Assembly (NCBI GenBank): GCA_963757335.1
Contig: CAVWRJ010000025.1
Location: forward strand, 496,001 to 560,000
Source of the DNA: DASQPA01 sp963757335
Lineage (GTDB): Bacteria > Acidobacteriota > Thermoanaerobaculia > Multivoradales > UBA5704
Direction: 5' to 3'
DNA length: 64,000 bases
The notes below the pieces were generated by a model that was given only the letters and a program-made list of their open reading frames with translations, did no database searches and was not told the DNA's origin. Below are positions 34,021 through 44,637 of the stretch, one piece after another. Every line of letters starts with the position of its first letter. Positions within the stretch are counted from its first letter, which is position 1. Position numbers and translations under genes: made by a program.

Positions 34021-34111
34021 CGGTACGGGGCCCGTTTGAGCCGAGGACCGGCGACTGGCCGCGCGGAGCGCCCGAAGGAGCCGGCCGCAGGTTCAAACGG
34101 ACCCCGTACCC
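34021..34111. repeat. Dispersed repeat, copy C, inside a long hairpin
   Basis: Arms 34021-34042 (CGGTACGGGGCCCGTTTGAG...) and 34090-34111 (GGTTCAAACGGACCCCGTACCC) form an inverted repeat of about 22 bp with few mismatches. The right half (34061-34102) is the same sequence family as 6248-6291 and 7933-7976. It lies between the kinase gene and the subtilisin gene, in about 260 bp without a gene, and may end the kinase transcript. Confidence 0.8.
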
Positions 34112-34252
34112 CCGATCGCGCCCCTTTCCTGGAGACTCGGATTGGAGTAGCATCCAGACGAACCGTTCTCATTGGATTGGGTCGTGCCGCGGTGCCTGCG
34201 CGGGGTATCTTCGGGTGTACCCGATCTCATTTTGGTCTTCTTGGAGGGCGCC

Positions 34253-37200
34253 ATGCCACGACCAACCCGCCACGGGTTCAGCTACTCCGTCCTGGTCTTT
34301 CTTCTCGCCATAGTTCCAGCCGTCTTCGCCGGCGCCGCCGGTGCCCAGGAGGGGCCCCCGCCGCCGCTCCCGGAGGAGATCCCGATCAACGCCGGGACCC
34401 TGGCCGACGGCCGCCTGCAGCTGCTGATCGAGCTGCCCGACACCCCGGCAGGAGTGGTCTATGGCAGCGTCCTCCAGGGCGCCCAGGGTGGACGCGACCG
34501 TGCCCTGGCGGCCGCCAAGGCCGCCGCACAGTCGCAGCTGCGCACGATCGGCGCCGCTCAGAATCGGCTCACCCCCGCACTCCGCGCCTTGAACGTGACG
34601 GAGATCTACCGCGTGGCGCGGGCCTACAACGGCATCGCCATCGCGGTCGAGCCGGCGAAGCTCGCCCTCCTCCGGCGGCTCCCCGGCATCAAGGCGATCC
34701 ACCCGCTGGTCCCCGAGTACCCGAACACCTCGACGAGCGTCCCCTTCCTCGGCGTCCCGCCGCTGTGGAACAACTCCCTCGGCCTGGGCACCAACCTCAC
34801 CGGCACCGGGATCAGGATCGGCATCATCGACACCGGCATCGACTACCAGCACGCCAACTTCGGCGGCACCGGCCTGCTCACCGCCTACCAGGCCAACGAC
34901 ACGACGACCAATGCCGACGGCTTCTTCCCCACCGCCAAGGTGGTGGGCGGCACCGACTTCGCGGGCGACGCCTACAACGGCGCCAACACTCCCGTCCCCG
35001 ACCCCGATCCCATGGACTGCAACGGCCACGGCTCGCACGTCTCCGGGATCGCCGCCGGCCTGGGTGTCGATGCCGCCGGCGCCACCTACACCGGCCCCTA
35101 CAGCCCGGCCGCTCCCTTCGGCGCGCTGCGCATCGGTCCCGGCGTGGCTCCGGGGGCGAGCCTCTACGCTCTCCGCGTCTTCGGCTGCGGGGGTAGCACC
35201 GGCCTCACCATCCAGGCCATCGACTGGGCGATCGACCCCAACGGCGACAATGACTTCTCCGATCACCTGGACGTCATCAACATGTCGCTCGGCTCGAACT
35301 ATGGCGGCGCCTCCTCGACTACCGCCGTAGCCTCCGAGAACGCCGCCATCGCGGGAGTGATCGTCGTCGCCGCGGCGGGCAACGCCGGTGACACCTTCTA
35401 CATCGTCAGCGCTCCGGGCTCGGCCAACCGTGCCCTCTCGGTCGCCGCCTCGGCCGACTCCGGCCTGGCGAGCGCGGTCCTGGTCGTCAACTCGCCGGCC
35501 GGGATCGCCGGCAACTACGCAGCGCTCGCCGCCGGCTTCATCCCGGCACCGCCCAACCCCGCGGGCCAGACCGCCGCGGTCGTCCAGGCGCTCGACCCCG
35601 CCGACGCCTCGGGACCCAGCACGACCGACGGCTGCAGCCCCCTGACCAACGCCGCGGCGGTCGCCGGCAAGATCGCCCTCCTCGACCGCGGCACCTGCGG
35701 CTTCCTCGTCAAGGTCCAGAACGCCCAGGCCGCTGGCGCCATCGGCGCCATCGTCGTCAACAACGCGGTCGGCGACCCCAACCTGACCGTGATGGGCGGC
35801 ACCGCCCCGCCGGGCCCGGCGGTGACCATCCCGTCGGTCTTCATCTCCCTCGCCGACGGCAATACCATCAAGGCTCAGCTCGGCACCGGGGTCAACGCCA
35901 CACTGGCGGCGGCGACCCAGGCCGACACCATCGGCAGCTTCTCCTCCCGCGGCTCACGCCTCGGCGCCCCCTTCCACCTGAAGCCGGACGTCAGCGCTCC
36001 GGGCGTCTCCATCACCTCGACCCAGAGCGGCAAGGTTTGCATGGCGGGCGGCGGCTGCATCGTCTCCGATCCCAGCGGCTTCATCCCCGGCAGCCAGGCG
36101 CTGACCATCTCCGGCACCTCGATGGCCACCCCGCACATGGCGGGCGTCATGGCCCTCCTCCGCCAGCTCCATCCCGACTGGACGGTCGAGGAGCTCAAGG
36201 CCGCATCCATGAACGATGCCCTCCACGACGTGACGATCGGCGCCAACGGCTCGGGGCTCAAGTACCCCCCCGGGCGGATCGGCGCCGGCCGGGTCGACCC
36301 GCAAGGCTCAGCGCTCGCGAGCGTCGTCGCCTTCGACTCCGACCAATCGGGGGTGGTCTCCGTCACCTTCGACGCTCCGGTGGTGGGGGTCGTCAGCCAG
36401 GTCAAGCACGTGCGGGTGGTGAACCACGGCGCCACGGCGGCGACCTATGACCTCGGGATCGACCTGCGCAACGACGCGCCGGGCATCGCCTTCTCTCTGC
36501 CCGGCGGCAGCACCGTGACCGTGCCGGCGGGCCAGACCGCCGAGTTCGACGTCCGGATGGACGGCAACGCCAACCAGATGCGGCACGTGCGCGACGTCAC
36601 CGTCGCAGCGACTCAGGCCGCGCCCGGTTCGCTCGCCGGCCTCGGCAACCTCGTCCGCCACTGGGACACCGAGGAGGAGGGCTACATCACCCTCTCCCAG
36701 AGCGGCAACGTCAAGCTCAAGGTCCCGGTCTACATGGCGGCCCGTCCGGCCTCGGCGATGTCGGCCGGCAGCACCATCGCGACCGGCGGCGCCAATACCG
36801 GCGCCACGACGATCGCCCTCTCCGGCACCGACGTCTGCACCGGCACCCTGGGCGCCGGGCCGGTCTGTACCGCCACCACCGCCGCACCGACCTTCGACGA
36901 GGTCTCTCTCGTCTCCCCCTTCGAGCTCCAGGCCGTCTCGGCGCTCGACCCGGTCAACGCACCGCCTGCAGCCGACCTCCAGTACGCCGGCGTCGCCTAT
37001 GACCCGGTCAACAACCTCATCCTCTTCGGCGTCTCGACCTGGGGCAGCTGGTCGACTCCCACCGAGGTGGCGTTCAACATCTACATCGACAGCAACTCCG
37101 ACGGCACCTACGACCGCATCCTCTTCAACAGCAACCCAGGCACTGAGGCCTCGGCGCTCTTCGGCAACACCGCCAACGGCCAGGACAGCTTCGTCAACAC

Positions 37201-39320
37201 CATCTTCAACCTGGCGACCAGCGGGGTGAGCATCGGCGGCGCCGGTCTCTACGTCAACCGCCTGAACGCGTCCGTCATCGACTCGGCCCTGTTCAACAAC
37301 AGCGTCATGATCCTGGCGGCGACGCCGGCCCAGCTCGGCCTACCTGCCGGCACGACCAACTTCAAGTGGAAGATCCAGACCTGCCCCGGCTTCGCGCCGC
37401 TCTGCGGGCCGCTCAACGGCTTCTTCTACGACGAGGCGGCCGGTCCGTTCAGCTGGAACTACGCCGCCGCCTCTCAGGGGCTCAACTTCGCAGGCAAGCA
37501 CCTGGCCCAGGACCTGAACGGGGCCTCTCTCCCGGTCACCTGGAACCTGACCAACTTAACCGCCAACGGCTCGCAGGGCGCCCTCCTCCTCCACCATCAC
37601 AACGCCGCGGGCAGCCGCGCCGAGGTCGTGGTGGTCGAAGGGACGCAGTCGGCCGACCTCGCCATCGCCAAGTCGATGGCCCCGCCCAACCCGACCATCG
37701 GCCAGAACGTCGTCTTCACCATAACGGTCACCAACGCCGGCCCCGGCGCGGCCACCGGTGTGGTCGTCAGCGACGCCCTTCCCGGCGGCATCACCTACGT
37801 CTCCGACGACGGCGGCGGCGCCTACAACTCGGCGACCGGCCTGTGGACCGTAGGCTCGGTGGCGGTCGCCGGCAGCGCCACCCTCCATATCACCGCTACC
37901 ATCCAGACGACCGACCCGGTCGACAACGTCGCCCAGATCGTCGCCTCCTCGCCGCTCGACACCAATCCGGCGAACAACCAGTCGACAGTGTAGCGTCCTC
38001 GCGCCGCGCGCCGCCGACTTGAGCCTCACCGAGAGCGTCAGCAGCCCGACCGTCCTCGTCGGGAACCCGATCACCTATACGCTCAAGGTCACCAACATCG
38101 GCGACGACCCGGCCTACAGCGTCAACGTCTCTGAGGCGTTCCCCGCCTACCCGCTGCTCAACCCGACGAGCTTCACCGCGTCTCAGGGGGTCTACAACCC
38201 GGCGACCGGCGTGTGGGACCTGGCGAGCCTCGGCAAGGGGGCTTCCGCCACCCTGGCGATCACCTTGAACGCACCCAACATCGCCGGGCCGCTGACCGAC
38301 CAGGGGACCGCCGGGGCGACCACCAGCGATCCGAACAACGCCAACAACACCGCGAGCGCCACCGCCATCGTGCTGTCGCCCGCCGTCGTCACCGGTACCA
38401 AGACGGTCGCCGGCACCTTCACCGAGGGCGGCACGGTGACCTACACCGTGGTGCTCAACAACAGCGGCACCAACACCCAGCAGGACAACCCCGGCAACGA
38501 ATTCACCGACGTCCTGCCGGCCGCCCAGCTCACCCTCGTCTCGGCGACGGCCACCTCGGGCACCGCGACGGCCACGGTGGGGACCAACACCGTGACCTGG
38601 AACGGCTCGATCGCCGCCGCCTCTTCGGTGACCATCACCATCACGGCGACGATCAAGGCCGGGACCTTCGGCCAGACGATCAGCAACCAGGGCACGATCG
38701 CCTACGACGCCGACGGCAACGGCACGAACGAGGCGAGCAACCTGACCGACGACCCCGCCAAGGGGGGCGCGGCCGACACTACGTCCTTCCTCGTCCTCTC
38801 CCCCGCCAGCGTCTCCGGCACCAAGACCGTCTCCGGCAACTTCGCCGAGGGCGGTAACGTCACCTACACGGTGGTGCTCCACAACACCGGCACCTTCACT
38901 CAGCAGGACAACCCCGGCGACGAATTCGTCGACGTGCTGCCGGCGGGGCTCCTCCTGACCGGCGCCACGGCCACCTCCGGCACGGCGACCACCGATGCCG
39001 CCAACACCGTCCACTGGAACGGCGCGATCGCGGCCGGCTCTTCGGTGACGATCACCATCACCGCCACCGTCAAAACCGGCACGGCCGGCACCGCGATCAG
39101 CAACCAGGGGACCATCCACTTCGACGCCGACGGCAACCAGACCAACGAGTCGACGGTACAGACCGACGACCCGGCGGTCGGCGGCGCCTCCGATCCCACC
39201 CTCTTCCGGGTGGCGACCGTCGCCGAGATCCCGACCCTTTCGGGTCTCGGTTTAGCGGCGCTCGCTCTGCTGCTCATGGCCGGCGCCTTCATCGCCCTCC
39301 GCAAGAAGAGCCTCGCGTAG
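34253..39320 (+). CDS. Giant secreted subtilisin-like protease (S8) with PA domain, DUF11 repeats and IPTL-CTERM anchor; frame broken near 37990
   Basis: Secreted surface protease of about 1,690 aa if one extra T near 37990 is ignored. That rejoins the frames as ...NNQSTVSVLAPRAADLSLT.... As written, the first frame stops at 37993 and the second has no proper start. Order: signal peptide ending GAAGAQ; prodomain; S8 domain with Asp in IIDTGIDYQH, His in NGHGSHVSG and Ser in SGTSMATPHMAG; a PA domain inserted between His and Ser (about residues 440-560); a beta region; four DUF11-type adhesive repeats; and a C-terminal sorting signal EIPTLSGLGLAALALLL plus a basic tail (RKKSLA). The IPTL motif marks substrates of an exosortase-type anchoring enzyme. 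ATG 34253 is preferred over 34172 for its GGAGGG site and signal peptide. Confidence 0.88.
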
Positions 39321-39347
39321 CCCTTCTTCCGGCGCTTGAGTAAAAGA

Positions 39348-39375
39348 GGCCCCGCCCACCCGGGCGGGGCCTTTT
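39348..39375 (+). terminator. Rho-independent terminator
   Basis: Perfect 10-bp GC stem GGCCCCGCCC/GGGCGGGGCC, 4-nt loop and a following TTTT, 28 bp after the subtilisin stop codon. Confidence 0.85.
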
Positions 39376-39415
39376 CGTCTTCAGACTTCCTGTTTCTCGG
39401 CTACACTATCGGCCC

Positions 39416-41581
39416 ATGAAAAACCCGCTCGCCGTCTTCGCGCTCTTAGCGCTTTTCGCAGGAGGGGCCTACGCCGTGGAAGGGAAGTGGACCCCGGAGC
39501 AGATGCTCGAGCACGATCCGAAATGGTTACAGGAGCTGGGGCTCGAGCTGCCGCCCCAGGAACTGTGGAGCAAAGACGGCGCGGGCCTCCTCGAGGCGGC
39601 GGTCCGGCTCGACGGCTGCTCGGCGGGGATCATCTCGCCAGAGGGATTGGTGATCACCAACCACCATTGCGCCTTCTCGATCCTGCAGCAGCACTCGACC
39701 CCGGAGCGCGACCTCATCACCCACGGCTTCCTCGCCGCCTCCCGGGCCGAGGAGCTGCCGGGAGAGGGGGCGCGGCTCACCGTCCCCCACAAGAAGACCG
39801 ACGTTACCGCCGAGGTCGAGGCCGCCGTGCCCGCCGGGGCGGACGACCTGGCGCGCTTCACCGCCATCGAGCGCAAGCAGAAACAGCTGGTGGCCGCCTG
39901 CGAAGCCCAGCCGCACCGGCGCTGCGAGCTGGCGGCCGAGGACGGCGGGGTGCGCTATCTCCTGATCGAGAACCTGGAGTACCCCGACCTCCGGCTGGTC
40001 TATGCGCCGCCGCGCGCGGTCGGCGAGTACGGCGGCGAGGTCGACAACTGGAGCTGGCCCCGCCACACCGGTGACTTCGCCCTCCTCCGCGTCTACGCCG
40101 GCCCGGACGGCCTCCCCGCTCCCCGCTCGGCCGCCAACGTCCCCTACCGTCCACGGCACTACTTCCCGGTGGCCAAGAAGGGAATCGAGCCCGGCAGCTT
40201 CGTCATGCTCGCCGGCTACCCCGGGATCACCTTCCGGTCGCTCACCGCAGCCGAGATGCGCGAGCGCGCCGAGCTCTCCTTCCCGCGCCAGGCCGCGCTC
40301 TACCGCGCCTGGATCGACCTGATGGAGGCGGCCGCGGCAAGAGACGAGGTGGCGCGCATCGCCCTCGCCGACCGCACCAAGAGCCTCGCCAACCGTGAGA
40401 AGAACAGCCGCGGCCAGGTGGCGGGGATCGCCCGCGGCCGGCTGCTGGCGAAAAAGGAGGAGGCCGAGCGCGAGGTCCTGGCCTGGGCGCAAGCGCACCC
40501 GGATCAGCAGGCGGCCGTGGCGGCCTACGGCGAGCTCGGCGACCTCGTGCGGCAGCGGCAGGCGACCTGGGAGCGCGACTTCCTGCTCGACCAGGCGCGG
40601 TCCGGCCCCAAGCCGCTGGACCTCGCCCTCACCCTCGTCCGCTGGGCCGGCGAGCGCGCCAAGCCCGACGCCCTCCGCGAGCCCGAGTACCAGGAGAGGA
40701 ACCGCGAGCGCCTGGCCGACCGGGTCCGGATCGACCAGAAGCGCATGCACCTGCCGACCGAGGAGGCGCTCCTGACCGATTTCCTCGCCCGCTTCGCCGC
40801 CCTGCCGCGGGAGACCGCCGTCCCGGCGGTGAGCACTCTTCTGGGCAGCGCCCGGGATCGGGCGGCGATCGCCAGTCAGGCATCAAGGCTCCTCGCCACC
40901 ACCCGGGTCACCGATCTGCCTGAGCGGACGAAGATGTTCGGCGAGTCGGAGGCGGAGCTCCACGCCCGCAAGGACCCGCTCCTCGACTTCGCCTTCGCCC
41001 TCGACCGCGAGCTCCTGGCCAGGAAGGAGGTGGCCGACCGCAATCGAGGGGCAATCTCGCGACTGCGGCCGGTCTGGCGACGGGCGGTCATCGCTCACGC
41101 CGGCAAGCCCGTGGCCCCGGACGCCAACGGCACCCTGCGGGTGAGCTTCGCCCATATCGAGGGCTACATGCCCCAAGCGACGGGGTGCGGATGGAGCCGC
41201 AGACGACGGTCGCCGGGATGGCCGAAAAGCACACCGGCCAGGAGCCGTTCAACGCTCCCGCCGAGCTGCTCAAGGCAGCCCCGAAGGCGCCCGCCAGCCG
41301 CTGGGCCGACCCAGGCCTCCATGACGTGCCGGTCGACTTCCTTGCCGACGCCGACACCACCGGCGGCAACTCGGGAAGCCCGGTCTCTGAATGGCCGGGG
41401 CGAGCTCGTGGGGGTGAACTTCGACCGGGTCTGGGAGAACGTCGCCAACGACTTCGGCTACGACCCGCAGGTGGCGCGCAACGTCAGCGTCGACACCCGC
41501 TATCTCTTCTGGATCCTGGACAGCCTGAACGGCGAGGCGGCGCGGGGAGTTCTCAAGGAGATGGGTGTCGACCGTCCCTGA
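39416..41581 (+). CDS. S46-family dipeptidyl-peptidase (DPP7/DPP11-like), with two compensating frame breaks
   Basis: About 721 aa. Signal peptide (MKNPLAVFALLALFAGGAYA), mature start VEGKWTPEQM, catalytic His in ITNHHCAF (about residue 82), and GEYGGEVDNWSWPRHTGDFA, which is family-typical. Periplasmic S46 enzymes remove dipeptides from oligopeptide N-termini. A base is missing near 41174 and one is extra near 41384-41388, so about 70 codons are read out of frame. The neighbouring frame there gives MEPQTTVAGMAEKHTG and the catalytic-Ser motif GGNSGSPV. As written, the product would lack its nucleophile. The paired compensating errors argue for sequencing indels. Confidence 0.88.
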   Translation: MKNPLAVFALLALFAGGAYAVEGKWTPEQMLEHDPKWLQELGLELPPQELWSKDGAGLLEAAVRLDGCSAGIISPEGLVITNHHCAFSILQQHSTPERDLITHGFLAASRAEELPGEGARLTVPHKKTDVTAEVEAAVPAGADDLARFTAIERKQKQLVAACEAQPHRRCELAAEDGGVRYLLIENLEYPDLRLVYAPPRAVGEYGGEVDNWSWPRHTGDFALLRVYAGPDGLPAPRSAANVPYRPRHYFPVAKKGIEPGSFVMLAGYPGITFRSLTAAEMRERAELSFPRQAALYRAWIDLMEAAAARDEVARIALADRTKSLANREKNSRGQVAGIARGRLLAKKEEAEREVLAWAQAHPDQQAAVAAYGELGDLVRQRQATWERDFLLDQARSGPKPLDLALTLVRWAGERAKPDALREPEYQERNRERLADRVRIDQKRMHLPTEEALLTDFLARFAALPRETAVPAVSTLLGSARDRAAIASQASRLLATTRVTDLPERTKMFGESEAELHARKDPLLDFAFALDRELLARKEVADRNRGAISRLRPVWRRAVIAHAGKPVAPDANGTLRVSFAHIEGYMPQATGCGWSRRRRSPGWPKSTPARSRSTLPPSCSRQPRRRPPAAGPTQASMTCRSTSLPTPTPPAATREARSLNGRGELVGVNFDRVWENVANDFGYDPQVARNVSVDTRYLFWILDSLNGEAARGVLKEMGVDRP

Positions 41582-41589
41582 GGGCACCT

Positions 41590-41650
41590 GACGCGAGCGC
41601 GGCGTAAGGTCGACCGCCCGCCAGGATGACAGGTCGGGTAGGGAGCGTTC
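41590..41650 (-). pseudogene. Remnant of a PIG-L deacetylase C-terminus (left island border)
   Basis: Minus-strand translation LPDLSSWRAVDLTPRS matches PPDLLPWRTVDLAPGS at the C-terminus of the PIG-L gene at 47191-48542. Nothing else of that gene remains here. It sits just after the S46 stop codon in the same convergent geometry as the right border. Confidence 0.5.
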
Positions 41651-41753
41651 CGTTCCCATAGGCGCCCTCCCCCGCGTGCAGGGTCTCCATTGTCTGCGAC
41701 CCGACGAGACCGAGGAAGGGCGCCCTCGCCGGAACGCCCTTCCTCTTGCGAAT

Positions 41754-42266
41754 CTAGGCTGGCTGGCGCCGAGCCCGAATCCGCCCGACCTGCTCCTCGG
41801 CGCCCGGTCCCGCGGCTTCGAGCAGAGTCGCGAGCGCCCAGGGCGACCGCACGATTGCCTCCAGCAGGTGGAGCCCCTCGGCCCAGCGCGGCTCGTACCG
41901 GTCGAGCCACCCGGCGACCTGGGGTCCCTGCTCCCCGTACACGGCCACCAGCGGGAAGCCCTCGGAAGCCGGCTCTTCCTCTATATAGAAGAGCGGCTCG
42001 CGGTCGATCGCCGGCAGGAGCACGGAGAGGAGCTGCGCGGTTTCGAGATGCCACAGCACCCCGACCGGCGGATCGCCGACGGCGAGATCCTCCCAGATCC
42101 GGAGGATGGCGACCGCGCCCGGCCGGCCCGGAACCGGCTCGATCTTCCAGGGACCGGCGAGATCCGCCTCGGCGGCGGTCAGGCTGTCGTCGCGTTCGCG
42201 GAGACGGGCCAGGTAGGTGGGGGAGAAGGCGTTATCGAGGGGAGAGACCTGCGGTCCTGCTACCAT
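41754..42266 (-). CDS. Hypothetical protein
   Basis: 170 aa, not recognised. Normal codon use for the genome, no signal peptide or membrane segment, mixed alpha/beta composition with several Trp (GPWKIEPVPGRPGAVAILRIWED, LWHLETAQLLSVLLPAIDRE). Start ATG 42266. It lies just inside the left border of the island and points away from the cassette genes. Conservation is needed to be sure it is expressed. Confidence 0.6.
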   Translation of the reverse strand: MVAGPQVSPLDNAFSPTYLARLRERDDSLTAAEADLAGPWKIEPVPGRPGAVAILRIWEDLAVGDPPVGVLWHLETAQLLSVLLPAIDREPLFYIEEEPASEGFPLVAVYGEQGPQVAGWLDRYEPRWAEGLHLLEAIVRSPWALATLLEAAGPGAEEQVGRIRARRQPA

Positions 42267-42687
42267 GTCCGGAGCTTTGCATGAGCTTTTACCTCGTGCA
42301 GAGTCAGGGGCCGGTCTGAGCGCGCAACTCGGGCCGGTCCCGCTTATTTGGGCGGGAGGACGTTCCTCCCGATGTAGAGACCGTAGCAGAAGTAGGGCGG
42401 TAGGGCAAGGGGGAATTCGCGAATTCTTCTTGCCGCGATGGACCGCTCCCCCGTTTCCTCCCGCCCACCGTTCCTGTCGCTATGCACGCCTTCGGGAGGC
42501 ACAGTTGGGAGGCTTATACGTCCGCGCTCATGTCGTTGACGCGACTCGTGCCCGGAGTTAAGATTTCCTCTAAATGTTGTGAGTAGGTAGCTTATGCTTC
42601 GCTTTCTGGAGCAGGGTTGGCTGCCTTAGCGACAAGGGGGCTGTCGGATAACCCGGGAAGTACGTCGGATAATAGGGTGAGGTAGAG
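42267..42687. other. Non-coding stretch upstream of cassette genes
   Basis: No gene seen. Contains a perfect hairpin CGGGAGGA-CGT-TCCTCCCG (42353-42371) and, at about 42650-42675, two direct copies of GTCGGATAA. The position of the direct repeats just before the first cassette boundary is what an integron attI site would have, but this cannot be confirmed. Confidence 0.35.
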
Positions 42688-42770
42688 GTTGGCCCTCTGG
42701 ACCGTGCCCGCCGGTGAGCTACGGTGCCATGTAAGAACTCATGAGTGCCGAGGCAAGGAGTTAGGAATCA

Positions 42771-43562
42771 ATGGACATCCTCAAGGTGGCGAAAGACCTA
42801 CCTGATCGAATTTCAGAGCAGCGGCGCTTTCTGGAAGATGCAGAAAAGCGACTCAGCGGGTCGGCAGGCGCAGAGAAGTTCATCCAGGAGGCGCGGATTC
42901 TAACCTCCGCTTTGATTCTCGCACTCAACGAGTCAGGTGACCAGGCGAAGCGGGGAATTGCCAGGCTAGATCAAGAACTTGCCGCTGCTCAGCAGGTATA
43001 TGAAAAGGGAATGACTTCCCTCCAGGCCCTTGCGGAACGGCTGCCGGGTCTACAGCCTGAGTGGGCGGCCTCTTCTCTCGCTGCACTTCGCTCTTCTCAA
43101 GGAACAATCAATGCCGCTTACGAATTGGCGCTGAAGCGAGATGAGTTTGATCGTGAGTTCTTTCTGTCATTCAATGAACGTTGGTTCGAAGCCGTATACC
43201 GGGCGTTTGGCTTTTTCGCTTCCGAACGTCAGCGCGAGCAACTCCAGACTCTGCTCAATGTTCTTGTCGGTATGATTCCTGGCGTCGGCACGGCTCGCGA
43301 CTTGGTAGATCTGTTGCGAGCGCTCCGACCGGCTGCAGTAGAACCGACTGACTTCAAGGGAGTCGAGCAGTTTGAAAGATACTCCAACTGCTGCTACCTC
43401 CTGCTCTTGTTATTCGAGAACTTGGCCGACATCGCAGATGGACCGACGCCGACTGAAGATTTGAGACCCTTGGCTAAGCAAATGGATGACTACCAACTCA
43501 TCCTTCGGGCAAGGGTTGACAAGAGAATTCAGCGCACCTTCGAGCCTGTCGAGAAGTCCTGA
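42771..43562 (+). CDS. Hypothetical protein, gene cassette 1
   Basis: 263 aa, not recognised. Start ATG 42771 has AAGGAG 9 nt upstream. The first half is helical with coiled-coil character (about residues 10-120). A hydrophobic amphipathic segment TLLNVLVGMIPGVGTARDLV (about 166-185) recalls the IPGVG-x-x-x-D linker seen before toxin modules in some polymorphic toxins; that is a pattern resemblance only. Lower GC than chromosome genes. Cassette boundaries: GTTGGCC at 42688-42694 before the gene and the exactly complementary GGCCAAC at 43709-43715 after it. Confidence 0.7.
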   Translation: MDILKVAKDLPDRISEQRRFLEDAEKRLSGSAGAEKFIQEARILTSALILALNESGDQAKRGIARLDQELAAAQQVYEKGMTSLQALAERLPGLQPEWAASSLAALRSSQGTINAAYELALKRDEFDREFFLSFNERWFEAVYRAFGFFASERQREQLQTLLNVLVGMIPGVGTARDLVDLLRALRPAAVEPTDFKGVEQFERYSNCCYLLLLLFENLADIADGPTPTEDLRPLAKQMDDYQLILRARVDKRIQRTFEPVEKS

Positions 43563-43573
43563 TCGCTTCGTAA

Positions 43574-43601
43574 GGCAATGCGGAAAACGCTATGCATTGC
43601 C
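43574..43601 (+). terminator. Hairpin after cassette gene 1
   Basis: Perfect 8-bp inverted repeat GGCAATGC/GCATTGCC with a 12-nt loop, 11 bp after the stop codon. No T-tract follows, so termination is uncertain. Confidence 0.35.
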
Positions 43602-43708
43602 CCGGTCCTGGCTTTCTGATGAACAGTCTCCCATTTAAAGGCGTGCGGGGACTGACCTGACCGAGGTAAAAGCTGGAGCAGCCGCCGAACAGGAAAGGCT
43701 GTATGCGT

Positions 43709-43832
43709 GGCCAACCCAGCGCTCCAGCGGACGCCCAGCGCATTTTAAAGTATAATGGTTTGAGAGCCAGAGCCGCTTCGAGGAGCTTTGTGAGTCTGCG
43801 GCGCGGCACTCGCTGAGTTCCAAGAACGTTAA
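43709..43832 (+). other. attC-like recombination site 1
   Basis: 124 bp, VCR-like length. Outer boxes GGCCAAC (43709-43715) and GTTAAGC (43826-43832, fits GTTRRRY); inner arms CAACCCAGCG (43712-43721) and CGCTGAGTTC (43809-43818) are complementary at 8 of 10. The 3' end CGCTGAGTTCCAAGAACGTT resembles common attC ends. Confidence 0.45.
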
Positions 43833-43857
43833 GCGACGATCGGAACGTCTTCCTTGT

Positions 43858-44553
43858 ATGTCGGACCTAGAGACCTTCATTGGCTACTTTCGGCGCGAGC
43901 TTGATGTCATTCGGGGCCTCGGACTCCCGGAGACATCGCGCCAAGCCGACCTCGACCTCGCACTTCACCGGAAGGTGCTCAGCCTTGCCTTGCTTGAAAG
44001 CCTCGCGGCCAGACGGTTCAGAACGCAAGGAAACCGCGAGCGCTTTCACTCCCTCATCTGCGATCATGCTTCTTGGCGAGAATCCGGCTGGGTCAGCGTG
44101 CCCATTCTCTTTGCCCGGCTCGCTGCCCGGGACACTGCGTTGCGCAAGGACCTCGCGACGCGGCTCGCGAGCCACTCCACAGAGGCTGGCAACTCCGTGC
44201 CCTTGTCTGCCTTCGACGGTCCACCTGACGCATTCCTTCGGCTTGCTGCTGATGAAGAGGAGCGTAACCAGATCAACCGATCGACGCATCTCAACCTGCT
44301 TTGGGCGTTCCGGAACTTCGTAGTCCATGAGTTCCGGGAGCCAGGCTACTCGATGGAGGTCTTTGGCGAAGGCTCCACCGAACCCTGCTATCATGGCTAT
44401 CTCGGCGACTCGGCGTGGCACCTCCTGTATCCGGTGGGCTTCTTTCTCGCCACCGCAGCTGCCGTCATCGAAAGCCTGCGGTCGCACTACGAGCGAAGCG
44501 GCCTGAACCCTTACTCAGAGGTCTACGACTCCTCGCTATGGCAACAGTCGTAG
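43858..44553 (+). CDS. Hypothetical HEPN-like protein, gene cassette 2
   Basis: 231 aa, helical. Residues 150-158 read AFRNFVVHE: R152-N153 followed by H157, the R-x4-H pattern with Asn after Arg that marks HEPN RNase-type domains found in toxins and phage-defence proteins. The assignment rests on this motif in a helical context, not on a database match. No membrane segment. ATG 43858 has a weak ribosome-binding site, as is usual in cassettes. A TATAAT at 43751-43756 may serve as a -10 within the preceding attC-like site. Lower GC than the chromosome. Confidence 0.65.
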   Translation: MSDLETFIGYFRRELDVIRGLGLPETSRQADLDLALHRKVLSLALLESLAARRFRTQGNRERFHSLICDHASWRESGWVSVPILFARLAARDTALRKDLATRLASHSTEAGNSVPLSAFDGPPDAFLRLAADEEERNQINRSTHLNLLWAFRNFVVHEFREPGYSMEVFGEGSTEPCYHGYLGDSAWHLLYPVGFFLATAAAVIESLRSHYERSGLNPYSEVYDSSLWQQS

Positions 44554-44560
44554 GGTTGTC

Positions 44561-44625
44561 GCCTAACTAACACTGGCCTCAAGCGGCCGCCTGCCGGCAC
44601 CGCTTTAGGCCCTGGAGCGTTGCGC
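44561..44625 (+). other. attC-like recombination site 2
   Basis: 65 bp starting 8 bp after the stop of cassette gene 2. R''-like box GCCTAAC (44561-44567, fits RYYYAAC), stem arms GGCCTCAAGCGG (44575-44586) and CCGCTTTAGGCC (44600-44611) complementary at 11 of 12, and a final GTTGCGC (44619-44625) that departs from GTTRRRY at one position. Confidence 0.5.
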
Positions 44626-44637
44626 GGCAAAAGAACT

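Noticed and set aside
38019..39320. Independent DUF11 surface protein
   Set aside because: It has no start signal or signal peptide, and its sequence continues the preceding subtilisin once one extra T near 37990 is removed.
41185..41607. Separate 140-aa gene inside the S46 peptidase
   Set aside because: It is the correct frame of the peptidase's catalytic-Ser segment between two compensating indels.
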